From assembly GCA_002372325.1 (NCBI GenBank), contig DFFT01000127.1, forward strand, positions 1 to 62,147: 62,147 nucleotides of DNA, read 5' to 3'. Within the stretch, counting starts at the first letter, position 1; each line of letters starts with the position of its first letter. Origin of the DNA: Succinivibrionaceae bacterium UBA3769 (lineage in GTDB: Bacteria > Pseudomonadota > Gammaproteobacteria > Enterobacterales > Succinivibrionaceae). A model generated the notes under the pieces. That model worked only from the letters and a program-made list of their open reading frames with translations. It was not told where the DNA came from and made no database searches. The position numbers and the translations under genes were made by a program. Below are positions 52,462-60,576 of the stretch, in pieces.

Positions 52462-52962
52462 ATGGCATCACCGGAAGCGGAACGAAAAAAGCAGGAGCGG
52501 GAACGTAAAAAACGTGAACGCGAAGCTGAGAGGGAAGCCAGGAGACGTGAGAGTGAACGCAAGAAGCGCGAGCGCGAACAAAAGAAACGCGAACGCGAAC
52601 AGGCCAGGGAAGCCCGGCAACGGGAAAAGGAACGCAGACAGGCTGAGATAAGGCGGAAACGCGAAGAATGGAACAGAAAGCTGGAGGAGAGGAAAGCTGC
52701 CGCCCATGCGAGACAACGGGAGAAAGAGCGACTTAAGAAGGAACGCGAACAGGCCAGAGAAGCCAAACGGCGTGAGTTAGAACGTAAGAAGCGCGAACGC
52801 GCAGCTGCCCAGGAAGCCCGGAAACGGGAAATGGAACGCAAGAAACGCGAACGCGAACAGGCCAGGGAAGCCAAAAAGCGTGAAGCCGAACGCAAGAGAA
52901 AGGAAAGAGAAGCCGCTCGCGAAGCCAAAAGACGCGCTGCTGCTCAGCGTAAGAAGAAATAG
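52462..52962 (+). CDS. Highly charged single-alpha-helix protein
   Basis: This 166-residue protein is almost wholly Arg, Lys, Glu, Ala and Gln in short repeats such as RERKKREREAEREARRRESE, with one tryptophan and a basic end AAAQRKKK. The alternation of positive and negative residues at i/i+4 spacing predicts one long, stable, solvent-exposed helix, possibly a single alpha helix or a coiled coil. I know no matching family. GGGAGG lies five bases before the ATG at 52462. The composition also opens long frames on the other strand, which I take as artefacts. The gene ends before a GC-rich hairpin. Confidence 0.75.
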   Translation: MASPEAERKKQERERKKREREAEREARRRESERKKREREQKKREREQAREARQREKERRQAEIRRKREEWNRKLEERKAAAHARQREKERLKKEREQAREAKRRELERKKRERAAAQEARKREMERKKREREQAREAKKREAERKRKEREAAREAKRRAAAQRKKK

Positions 52963-52984
52963 AGTAAAAGCACAGCAGGTTAAC

Positions 52985-53010
52985 GCCGCCATAATTCCTG
53001 GCGGCAGTTT
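52985..53010 (+). terminator. Possible terminator after the charged-helix gene
   Basis: GCCGCC (52985-52990) pairs with GGCGGC (53000-53005) around nine bases and is followed by AGTTTTA. The T run is short. Confidence 0.5.
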
Positions 53011-53327
53011 TACCGGTTTTGCGCAGGCTATGGCTGGCAACTGTCTGCGCATCTTTCCGCCCCGCTTTTCTCAAGCTCTGACACATTATTTCTGTTCCCC
53101 TGGCAAGTCCGGCATAACTCTATATACCGTTTCTTCCGAGAAACTGCTGATAGTTCATATTCTCGGGGTTTTCATTCTTCCGGCATTTCCAGTAAAAATC
53201 TGATTTCTGCACTTTTTTATTCCGTTACAGTTGTTTCCCCGGGGTACTATTGCATTCAGAAAGCAATAAAGGTATCGTGACGGGACATTCAGCACGGAAA
53301 TATTTTTAAACATGGCGGTAACCACCC
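53011..53327. other. Intergenic region before smpB
   Basis: About 315 bases before smpB. No gene, RNA or clear promoter could be assigned. Confidence 0.4.
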
Positions 53328-53807
53328 ATGAAAACTAATAAAACTGCAAATGATCGTCCTATAGCCGTTAACAAGCGGGCTAATCACGAATACTTCATTG
53401 ACCAGCGCATTGAAGCCGGTCTTGTTCTGGAAGGCTGGGAGGTAAAGTCCCTCCGGGCCGGAAGAGCCAGCATCGTGGACGGTTACATTCTGATAAAGAA
53501 CGGAGAGGCCTTCCTCATCGGAGCGAATATCACTCCCCTGAAAATGGCTTCAACCCACGTGGTCTGCGATCCCACCAGAACCAGAAAGCTGCTTCTGAGC
53601 AGAAGGGAAATCGACAAGGTACGGGGCATGACCGAAAAGAGCGGCTATACCGCAGTGCCTCTGAAGCTCTACTGGTCTCGCTGCTTTGTGAAGCTGGAAA
53701 TGGCCATCGCCCATGGCAAGCAGGCTCATGACAAGAGGGATGCTCTCAAGGAGAGAGAGTGGAAGCGCAGCAAGGAGCGCATCATGAAGAAAAGCCTCCG
53801 GGGCTAG
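53328..53807 (+). CDS. smpB: SsrA-binding protein SmpB
   Basis: SmpB binds tmRNA and brings it to stalled ribosomes. The 159-residue protein has the family blocks VNKRANHEYFIDQRIEAGLV, LEGWEVKSLRAGRAS and the basic tail ERIMKKSLRG. Its length equals E. coli SmpB (160). The gene is directly upstream of the tmRNA gene it serves, about 210 bases away. Confidence 0.97.
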   Translation: MKTNKTANDRPIAVNKRANHEYFIDQRIEAGLVLEGWEVKSLRAGRASIVDGYILIKNGEAFLIGANITPLKMASTHVVCDPTRTRKLLLSRREIDKVRGMTEKSGYTAVPLKLYWSRCFVKLEMAIAHGKQAHDKRDALKEREWKRSKERIMKKSLRG

Positions 53808-53956
53808 CTTCATGGTCTCCGGAAAACCGGCCTGAAACCTCTGGAAATGTGGCCTTCCCTGCTGAAAGAAGGGTAGGAATTTTCGAGAAATTTTCAGGCA
53901 GTTTTCAGGAGTTTTCCGAAAAACGGAGTTTTTTAAAATTTTTTTGATTCCGGATC

Positions 53957-53985
53957 TTTACTTCAGCACTGAACCGGAGTACAAT
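53957..53985 (+). promoter_or_regulatory. Sigma70-like promoter of ssrA
   Basis: TTTACT at 53957-53962, a 17-base spacer, and TACAAT at 53980-53985. It lies about 30 bases before the mature 5' end of the tmRNA, leaving a short leader for RNase P to remove. Confidence 0.75.
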
Positions 53986-54015
53986 TAACAACAGTAAGTA
54001 ATTTATATCAAACAA

Positions 54016-54410
54016 GGGGATGATTCTGGATTCGACCGGAAGAGTGAAGTCAATATCGCATGTAGAGGGCTGTGCGTAACTCTTAAAACACACACAATAA
54101 AGATAATCGCAAACGATGACTCTTTCGCAATGGCTGCCTAAAGCAGTACATGCACCTGTAGCCGCAGCTTAAAAACCTGGCAGACTACCCTGAGACCTCT
54201 CTCTTCGGTAGGGGAGCAATCTTGGGTCACTTATACCGAATCGGACGTATCCTTCGTCTGGAGGAGTAATCTTAAACCAATCAGGCTATATCCAAAAACA
54301 GCGTGTCAGTCCGCGGTTCCGGAAGAAAGCTCTAAATAGATATGACTAAACATGTAGACATAGAGATGGATCCTTTTGGGACGCGGGTTCAAATCCCGCC
54401 ATCTCCACCA
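54016..54410 (+). ncRNA. ssrA: tmRNA (transfer-messenger RNA)
   Basis: This is a one-piece tmRNA that rescues stalled ribosomes with SmpB. The 5' end GGGGATG pairs with CATCTCC before the 3' CCA (54408-54410) to make a 7-bp acceptor stem. The T-loop-like GGTTCAAATCCC is just upstream of the 3' end. The tag frame reads from a GCA resume codon: Ala-Asn-Asp-Asp-Ser-Phe-Ala-Met-Ala-Ala, then TAA at about 54142. It keeps the AND start and the small hydrophobic C-terminus that ClpXP reads. A promoter precedes it and a GNRA-loop terminator follows. Confidence 0.95.
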
Positions 54411-54416
54411 ATTCCG

Positions 54417-54450
54417 GCCCTTCTGCCGCAAGGCAGGAGGGCTTTCCTTT
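54417..54450 (+). terminator. Terminator of ssrA
   Basis: GCCCTTCTGCC (54417-54427) pairs with GGCAGGAGGGC (54432-54442) through 11 pairs with one G-T wobble, loop GCAA, followed by TTTCCTTT. Confidence 0.9.
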
Positions 54451-54726
54451 CATATCATCTTGCATCTTCACCTGTTTCTGCCGTATCTTACCCAGATCCC
54501 CCTGTCATCTCCCATGTCCTGCCTGAGTTCGCCCTGCGGCCATTCCTGCCGCTTTTGCCCCTGCTCTCCCCCGCCGGCCTCGGAATTTCAATTTACGGCC
54601 CTATGATGCTAAAATACCTCTCGCCGGAACAGGCAGGAAAGCTTTGTCCGGCCGCTTACTTTACTGTCTCCCCGAACATAACGGAGACCGCGCCAGCCGG
54701 AGATCCGGCCCTTATGAGGATTTTTC

Positions 54727-56058
54727 ATGAAAAAGCCCGAACTCCTTTCCCCCGCCGGAACCCTGAAAAACCTGCAGTATGCGGTGGCCTACGGCGCGGA
54801 TGCCGTTTATGCCGGTCTCCCCCGCTACAGCCTCCGGGTCAGAAACAACGAATTCGATCTGGAAACCATGGCCGCTGCCATTCAGGATCTGCACAAGGCC
54901 GGAAAGCGTCTCCATGCCGTGGCCAATATCCAGCCCCATAACAGCAAGCTTAAAACCTTTGTCCGGGACATGGAAGACCTGATTGCTCTGGGGCCGGATG
55001 CCCTTATTATGTCCGACCCCGGCCTTATTATGATGGTACGAGAAAGCTTTCCGGATGTTCCCATCCATCTCTCCGTCCAGACCAATACCATTAACTACGC
55101 CAGCGTGAAATTCTGGGAACGCCAGGGCATCAGAAGAATCATCCTCTCCCGGGAGCTTTCCCTGGACGAAATCGCGGAAATCCGGCAGCAGTGTCCCGAC
55201 ATTGAACTCGAGGTCTTTATTCACGGCGCCCTCTGCATGGCCTATTCCGGAAGATGCCTGCTCTCCGGGTATCTCAACCACCGGGACTCCAATCAGGGAG
55301 CCTGCACCAATGCCTGCCGCTGGAAATACACCCTGCATCCGGCCCGGGAGGACAGCGCGGGAGATCTGGTTATTGCAAACGGAAATCAGGATCCCGATAT
55401 CGGTCTCGGCCCCGTTACCGACAGGAGCTACTTCATTACCGAACCGGGCCGTCCCGAAGAACCCATGCCCGCCGAGGAGGATGTCCATGGCACCTATATC
55501 ATGAACTCCCGGGATCTCTGCGCCGTCAGACATGTTAAAAGGCTTACGGAAATCGGCATTGACTCCCTGAAAATCGAAGGCCGCACCAAATCCTTCTACT
55601 ATTGCGCCCGCACTGCGAATATCTACCGGAAGGCCATTGATCTTGCCGTTCAGGGGGAAGAGGTAACTCCGGAGATCCTGGCAGAGGTTAATACTCTGGC
55701 CAACCGAGGCTGGACAGACGGCTTTCTGGCGCGGCATCCCATTCAGGACTATCAGAACTACGAATGGGGAAACAGCGTTACCGACGGAAGCCAGGTGGTG
55801 GGCGAAGTACTGGATATAGAGGAGGACGGCACGGCCAAAATAGCAGTCAGAAACCGTTTTGACACGGGAGACCGCATTGAGATCCTGACTCCCGGAAAAA
55901 GCTTCTTCATGACGGCGGAAGCAATTTTTGAAAAGGGAGTTCCGGTACCCTCCGCCCTGGGGGACGGCCATACCGTAACCATTAAGACTCCGGCCCGCCC
56001 CGAAAATGCCCGGTTCGCCCTGATAGTAAGACTGCCCAAAGAACAGGCTTCAGCGTAA
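54727..56058 (+). CDS. trhP: tRNA 5-hydroxyuridine hydroxylase TrhP (peptidase U32 family, YegQ)
   Basis: This 443-residue U32-family protein matches YegQ/TrhP, which takes part in forming 5-hydroxyuridine at tRNA position 34. Visible features are the start KKPELLSPAGTLKNLQYAVA, the GADAVYAGLPRYSLR block and the cysteine cluster with EVFIHGALCMAYSGRC and NQGACTNACRWKY that would bind an iron-sulfur cluster. GAGGA lies before the ATG. A YfhL-type ferredoxin gene follows 19 bases on, consistent with a need for electrons. It could be misread as a protease; U32 members with this pattern act on tRNA. Confidence 0.92.
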   Translation: MKKPELLSPAGTLKNLQYAVAYGADAVYAGLPRYSLRVRNNEFDLETMAAAIQDLHKAGKRLHAVANIQPHNSKLKTFVRDMEDLIALGPDALIMSDPGLIMMVRESFPDVPIHLSVQTNTINYASVKFWERQGIRRIILSRELSLDEIAEIRQQCPDIELEVFIHGALCMAYSGRCLLSGYLNHRDSNQGACTNACRWKYTLHPAREDSAGDLVIANGNQDPDIGLGPVTDRSYFITEPGRPEEPMPAEEDVHGTYIMNSRDLCAVRHVKRLTEIGIDSLKIEGRTKSFYYCARTANIYRKAIDLAVQGEEVTPEILAEVNTLANRGWTDGFLARHPIQDYQNYEWGNSVTDGSQVVGEVLDIEEDGTAKIAVRNRFDTGDRIEILTPGKSFFMTAEAIFEKGVPVPSALGDGHTVTIKTPARPENARFALIVRLPKEQASA

Positions 56059-56077
56059 AACAGGATAAAACCCCGAA

Positions 56078-56338
56078 ATGGCATGCGTAATCAGCTCAAA
56101 ATGCGTCAACTGCGAAATGTGCGAGCCGGACTGTCCCCGGGGAGCCATTTCCTTTAACGGCAAAACCTTTGTTATCGATCCCGCCCTCTGCGAGGAGTGC
56201 TCCGGTTTCTATCCCGAACCCCAATGCATCAGCGTGTGTCCGGTAAAATGCATTAAGAGAGAGTCCGAGATCCCCGTCTCCGGAAAGTCCGGAAAACCCG
56301 CCGGAAAAAAAGGAAAGGGAGCAGCTTCCTCAGAGTAA
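56078..56338 (+). CDS. yfhL: YfhL-type 4Fe-4S ferredoxin
   Basis: This 86-residue ferredoxin has CVNCEMCEPDC and CEECSGFYPEPQCISVCPVKC, two cluster motifs with the long CX8C-type insert of the YfhL (Alvin) class. The C-terminal tail is Lys/Gly-rich. It starts 19 bases after trhP and is on the same strand, so the two are likely co-transcribed, and the ferredoxin probably supplies electrons to TrhP (inference). Confidence 0.92.
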   Translation: MACVISSKCVNCEMCEPDCPRGAISFNGKTFVIDPALCEECSGFYPEPQCISVCPVKCIKRESEIPVSGKSGKPAGKKGKGAASSE

Positions 56339-56412
56339 CTCAGCTCCCGGAAGGCCATACTGCCAGCATTTTCAGCAAACATCGGGAAAGATTAAGATAA
56401 GAGATCTCCATA

Positions 56413-57543
56413 ATGACCATGAATAACCATAGCTTCGGAGCAAAATTGTCCGGAAGCAGAAAAAACCTGAAGGCTGCCCTTTCCCTTGCGGCATTTTGTC
56501 CGAAGCTCCTCCTTGCCGTTACCGCAGCCTTGCCTCTGGCGGCTCTGGCCAGACCGGCGCCGGGCATACTGTTCCAGGATGACTTGAGCGCCGGCGCCTG
56601 GCATAACGGCACTGATTACCTGCTCCCCCTGACTCACAAAAAACCGGGCACCCTGCGTTTTGCCGGCGGATCTCCTTCCGGACACGGTCATGACGTCACC
56701 GTTACCGCCCTCAAATCATCCGGCGGGAAGGTTATCGGGGGCACCTGGACTCCTGATGGCTCCAAGACCGGCTATCAGGCGGAAATCAAAATCGTAAGCT
56801 TCGGCGACCTGGATTACAGCCTTCTTATCGTCAAGGACAAAAAAGGGAATACGGTGCAAGTCCTGAATCCCTTTGACCGGAACCCGGACTCGTCCGTACC
56901 GCCGATAGATGTGGTGGATATCAATGACGGTTACCAGTTCATAAGAGGTGCCTACCGGGATCCCTCCGGCATTCCGGTAAGGTTCACCCTGGGAGATCCC
57001 GCGGAGAATCTGGAAAGAATAAGCGCTGACAGCATCTTTACCGGAAAGGACGGTCAGGTCGTTATCATGGAGGACGGGGACGAAGCTCATGCCATCACCT
57101 TTGAAAAAGGTTCTGACTTCAGCGTGATTCCGGTGTTCAAGCTGGGTGGGAGCTACCTCAGATTTGTCCCCACTCCGGAGGGAGCCGAGCTCAGGTACAC
57201 TGACGAGATCAGAGGTTCCCGGATTCCAGCTGATGCTCCTCAGGATCGGGTTTATAAAAGGCTGGTTTTTGATCACTCCCGGCCGCGGTTTTCCTATCTC
57301 AGCGAAAGAATCATGGATGAAGGCTTTTTCAGGCAGTACAGCGCCGATTTTCTGCGGCTCATGCGCAATGAAATCATGGCCCGATACGGCTATGTGTTCA
57401 AGGATCCCGGACTGCGGGCCTACTTTGAAGATAAGCCCTGGTACAGTCCGGATGAAGGGGCGGAAATCATCCTGAATCCCATTGAGGAGATCAATATGGT
57501 GATGCTTAAGAACGCCGAGGCCAAGGCCAAGAAGAAAAAATAA
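56413..57543 (+). CDS. Secreted YARHG-domain protein, copy 1
   Basis: This 376-residue protein has a long signal peptide: a basic N-terminus, then KLLLAVTAALPLAALA with a likely cut near residue 47. A beta-rich central part follows (TLRFAGGSPSGHGHDVTVTA). The C-terminus is a YARHG domain (LRLMRNEIMARYGYVF, YFEDKPWYSP, ending in a Lys-rich tail). YARHG domains are extracellular modules of unknown role. It is a paralogue of the next gene and shares its domain with DUF6273 gene 6. ATG codons at 56413 and 56419 are both possible starts. Confidence 0.85.
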   Translation: MTMNNHSFGAKLSGSRKNLKAALSLAAFCPKLLLAVTAALPLAALARPAPGILFQDDLSAGAWHNGTDYLLPLTHKKPGTLRFAGGSPSGHGHDVTVTALKSSGGKVIGGTWTPDGSKTGYQAEIKIVSFGDLDYSLLIVKDKKGNTVQVLNPFDRNPDSSVPPIDVVDINDGYQFIRGAYRDPSGIPVRFTLGDPAENLERISADSIFTGKDGQVVIMEDGDEAHAITFEKGSDFSVIPVFKLGGSYLRFVPTPEGAELRYTDEIRGSRIPADAPQDRVYKRLVFDHSRPRFSYLSERIMDEGFFRQYSADFLRLMRNEIMARYGYVFKDPGLRAYFEDKPWYSPDEGAEIILNPIEEINMVMLKNAEAKAKKKK

Positions 57544-57549
57544 GGCCCT

Positions 57550-57571
57550 GCTGCCAGATCCGGCAGTTTTT
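57550..57571 (+). terminator. Weak terminator-like hairpin after YARHG copy 1
   Basis: GCTGCC and GGCAG (57550-57555 and 57562-57566) pair around six bases and are followed by five T. Stem is short. Confidence 0.45.
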
Positions 57572-57635
57572 CAGTTTATTTCCTTGCAGGCTTTACACAG
57601 GAAAACAAAAAGACGCTCACACGGAGGTATGTCTT

Positions 57636-58706
57636 ATGAAACATCTCAGGCTTATGTCCCTGGCAGCCGGCATGCTGCTCTCTCTTTCCGCCCTGCCCTT
57701 ATCCGCAGCTTTTGCCGTGGAAGCGGGCTTCTACGATGATCTCAGGAACAGCAAATGGCACGACGGCTTTGTTTTCTACTATCCGGAAAACCATACCCCG
57801 AAATCCCAAACCCTCAAATTTGCCGGCGGCACCATGCATGAAGGCGGCTATGAAGCCACCATCACCGGCCTCAATGTCAGGAACGGCAAGGTTACCGGCG
57901 GCACCGTGGCCAAGACGGAATGGTCGCCGGAAAAGAAAGCCTCTCTCATGATCACCGATGACAACGGCATGAAATACAGCATGCTGTATATCAGGGATCT
58001 CAAGGGCAAAACCATTAACATCCTTAACCCCCTCTCTGATACTGCCAATACCAGTCGGCTCATAGACGTCAACAACGTTTATCTCAGCCTGAGAGGCCGC
58101 TACCTGGATGACGAGGGCAATCGCTACGTGTTTACCCTGGGAGATCCGGACAACGACTACCGGGAGCTTCCTGACTCCTCCTCCCTCACCGGAAACAGAA
58201 AGGAGGCTTGCATTCTGATTACCCCCGAGGAAATCATCCCGCTGACCTTCGAGGAAGAGTTTGAGTTTACCGCTCCGGTTTTTAAGCTGAACGGTATTTA
58301 TGTGGAGGCCCGCCCTACGGCCGATGGTCTGGAAATACACTATATTCCGGGCATTGATGACAAGGAGAACCCCGAAGGAACTCCCAAGGAAGGCATTTAC
58401 AAAAAGCTCTATCCGGTTCTGGAAATGCCCCGATTTGCTTTCACTGAAGAGGTGATCCTGAACATGGGACTTCTGGGACACTTTGATTACCGGACTCTCC
58501 GGCTGATGCGAAACGAGATCATGGCCCGCCACGGCTACGCCCCGTTTAAAAGCCAGGATCTCAAAGACTACTTTGAAAGCAAGCCCTGGTATAACCCCGT
58601 CTCTGACAAGATCCAGCTGACTCCGGTGGAAAAGATCAACGTGGATCTCATCAGGCTGGCAGAGGAGCGGAGAAAGGAGCAGGAAGCCGAAGAGGCCGGG
58701 AAGTAG
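57636..58706 (+). CDS. Secreted YARHG-domain protein, copy 2
   Basis: This 356-residue paralogue of copy 1 has a clean signal peptide MKHLRLMSLAAGMLLSLSAL followed by an AFA cut site near residue 27. The central beta region has the same opening (YDDLRNSKWHDGFVFYYPEN, TLKFAGGTMHEGGYEATITG). The YARHG domain ends it (LRLMRNEIMARHGYAPFKSQ, YFESKPWYNP) with an acidic/basic tail. GGAGG lies before the ATG. The two genes are a tandem duplication with about 90 bases between them. Confidence 0.87.
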   Translation: MKHLRLMSLAAGMLLSLSALPLSAAFAVEAGFYDDLRNSKWHDGFVFYYPENHTPKSQTLKFAGGTMHEGGYEATITGLNVRNGKVTGGTVAKTEWSPEKKASLMITDDNGMKYSMLYIRDLKGKTINILNPLSDTANTSRLIDVNNVYLSLRGRYLDDEGNRYVFTLGDPDNDYRELPDSSSLTGNRKEACILITPEEIIPLTFEEEFEFTAPVFKLNGIYVEARPTADGLEIHYIPGIDDKENPEGTPKEGIYKKLYPVLEMPRFAFTEEVILNMGLLGHFDYRTLRLMRNEIMARHGYAPFKSQDLKDYFESKPWYNPVSDKIQLTPVEKINVDLIRLAEERRKEQEAEEAGK

Positions 58707-58763
58707 CATAAGACCGGAACAGGCCTGACCTGCGGGGCCGTTTCCGCGGTTTTACCTCACAAG

Positions 58764-58793
58764 GCTCCCCGGTTTTTTCGGAGGAGCTTTTTT
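58764..58793 (+). terminator. Terminator after YARHG copy 2
   Basis: GCTCCCCG (58764-58771) pairs with CGG-A-GGAGC (58779-58787, one bulged A) around GTTTTTT and is followed by six T. Confidence 0.75.
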
Positions 58794-58876
58794 CATGCCG
58801 TTCAGGTTCTCATAAATGTGCATGAACCATCAGGGAGAATACAGAAGTTTTCCATGTTTCTGACTGAGATTGACAG

Positions 58877-60241
58877 TTATGAAGGATTGGGCACATTGCA
58901 TCCGCAGCATTTTCTGTCCAGTGCCAGGCCTATCAGCCGATCCGTCTCATCAGCCATGAACAGCGGAATATTGAGCACGTCGTCATCCAGCTTCAGATTG
59001 TCGAGAGAGAAGCGCACTCTGAGTTTAACCAGATCCGGAAAAAGCTCCCGGAATTTTCTGAGACTCTTCCCGGCTGTATGAGCCTCAGACTTAACCTCTA
59101 CCGGAAAAATATCATTCTCCCGCTGGATCAGAAAATCAACCTCATATGGGGGATTCGTCTGCGACCAGTAGCGGGGCACGACTTCAAACTGGGTAATTAA
59201 ACTCTCCAGCACAAAATTCTCTGTCAGGGCGCCTTTAAATTCGGTAAAAAGGCGGTTCCCCTCCCCGAAGGCCGTGGGCGCCAAATTCGAGAGACGGCGG
59301 AGGAGCCCCACGTCCGTGAGATAAATCTTAAAGGCTGACAAATCATCATACGCAGCTATAGGAAGCCGGGGAGCCGTGCTGCGATAAATCTTATGCACCA
59401 GACGGGCATCTTTAAGCCACTCCAGGGCATCCTCGTATTCCCGGGCTCTGGCCCCGTTTTTAACAACCCGGTAAAGGAACTTTTTGTTTTCCCGGGCCAG
59501 CTGTGACGGCACCGATTTCCAGATCAGGGAAATCTTTGGATATTCGCTAACCCCCGGATGCTTGGCAAAATCACGTTCATAAGCACCGATAATATCGGAC
59601 AGCGCTTCCTCTATACCGGCAACATCGCGTAATTCTGTCCACCGCCGCACGGCTTCAGGCATTCCCCCCGCCACGTAATACATTTTGAGCTTCTCGTACA
59701 GGGGATTAAAAAATGCGGCGGGTATTGGTTCAATGCTGCTCGTGCTTTTCAGAAAGTCTGCCAGATTTTCATCCCCGTTGGCAATCAGAAATTCCGAGAA
59801 GGTCATGGGATCAAGCTGCATGAAACTGACTTTTCCCACCGGAAAAGACGATGGTTTTGCCAAGGCTATTCCCAAAAGAGAACCAGCGCTGGCGATATGA
59901 TACTCAGGGGCGTTCTCACAGAAGTACTTCAGGGAATTAATGACATTCGGACAGTCCTGCACTTCATCAAAAATGATCAGAGTCTTTTCCGGCGCAATCT
60001 TCTGACCGCTGGCCAGCATCAGATTCTGCAAAATGCGGCTGACGTTTTTAGTGGTCTCAAAGAACTGTCGGAATTCTTCATGTTCATCAAAGTTAAAATA
60101 TGCCACATTCTCATAGCAGCGTCTCCCGAATTCCTTCAGGATCCAGGTTTTGCCGACCTGACGCACCCCTTGCAGAATAAGGGGCTTGCGATAGGGAGAA
60201 TTCTTCCATTTTAAAAGCTTTTTAAGAATGAATCTTTCCAT
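58877..60241 (-). CDS. AAA_14/DUF4143 ATP-binding protein
   Basis: This 454-residue protein has an AAA_14 ATPase domain with Walker A QGVRQVGKTW and Walker B TLIIFDEVQDCP. A DUF4143 C-terminal domain follows, with VDFLIQRENDIFPVEVKSEA, a PD-(D/E)XK-like motif (D...EVK). The family is common and multicopy in gut bacteria and has no settled role, though a link to mobile or defence systems is suspected. I start at the ATG at 60241 to match MERFILKKLLKWKNSPYRKP; five codons upstream are open. Confidence 0.92.
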   Translation of the reverse strand: MERFILKKLLKWKNSPYRKPLILQGVRQVGKTWILKEFGRRCYENVAYFNFDEHEEFRQFFETTKNVSRILQNLMLASGQKIAPEKTLIIFDEVQDCPNVINSLKYFCENAPEYHIASAGSLLGIALAKPSSFPVGKVSFMQLDPMTFSEFLIANGDENLADFLKSTSSIEPIPAAFFNPLYEKLKMYYVAGGMPEAVRRWTELRDVAGIEEALSDIIGAYERDFAKHPGVSEYPKISLIWKSVPSQLARENKKFLYRVVKNGARAREYEDALEWLKDARLVHKIYRSTAPRLPIAAYDDLSAFKIYLTDVGLLRRLSNLAPTAFGEGNRLFTEFKGALTENFVLESLITQFEVVPRYWSQTNPPYEVDFLIQRENDIFPVEVKSEAHTAGKSLRKFRELFPDLVKLRVRFSLDNLKLDDDVLNIPLFMADETDRLIGLALDRKCCGCNVPNPS

Positions 60242-60576
60242 AACACGGCATCTCACACTTTTACATTGATATTCTGTGTTGTAGTATCACACAATTATTA
60301 GTATTCTGGTGTGAAATAATCACATTTTTATGAGCTTTTTGGCACATTTCATCACACTTTTATACAATTCTAGGTGAACACGAACCAAGGAGATGCCGCT
60401 GATGGCGGGACATAGGATTTTGCGGCTCTTCTGCAAAGTTCCGCGGGTTGTGATGTTTCAAAGTGCGGGATGCTGAATAACGGAATCCATGATGCCAAAG
60501 TCAGAGCTAATGCACATCGTTGCATCCTATCCCGCCCGCATGAATGTATTTTTTAAGTTTCTGCATTGCCACCTGC
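60242..60576. other. Control region with CACA/TGTG repeats
   Basis: About 335 bases between two same-strand genes. It holds TGTGA and TCACA arms around five bases (60321-60335) and several nearby CACAC/TGTG words (60249, 60273-60295, 60351), suggesting operators for the gene at 58877. A CRP site would need a six-base spacer. No gene seen. Confidence 0.45.

Noticed and set aside
52386..52928. Long minus-strand frame rich in Ser/Arg/Phe/Leu opposite the charged-helix gene
   Set aside because: It is the antisense of GAA/CGC/AAG-rich codons, has no ribosome site and no family features; the plus-strand gene has a good GGGAGG site.
60321..60335. CRP site before the AAA_14 gene
   Set aside because: TGTGA and TCACA are separated by five bases, not the six of a CRP site; kept only as a possible local operator.
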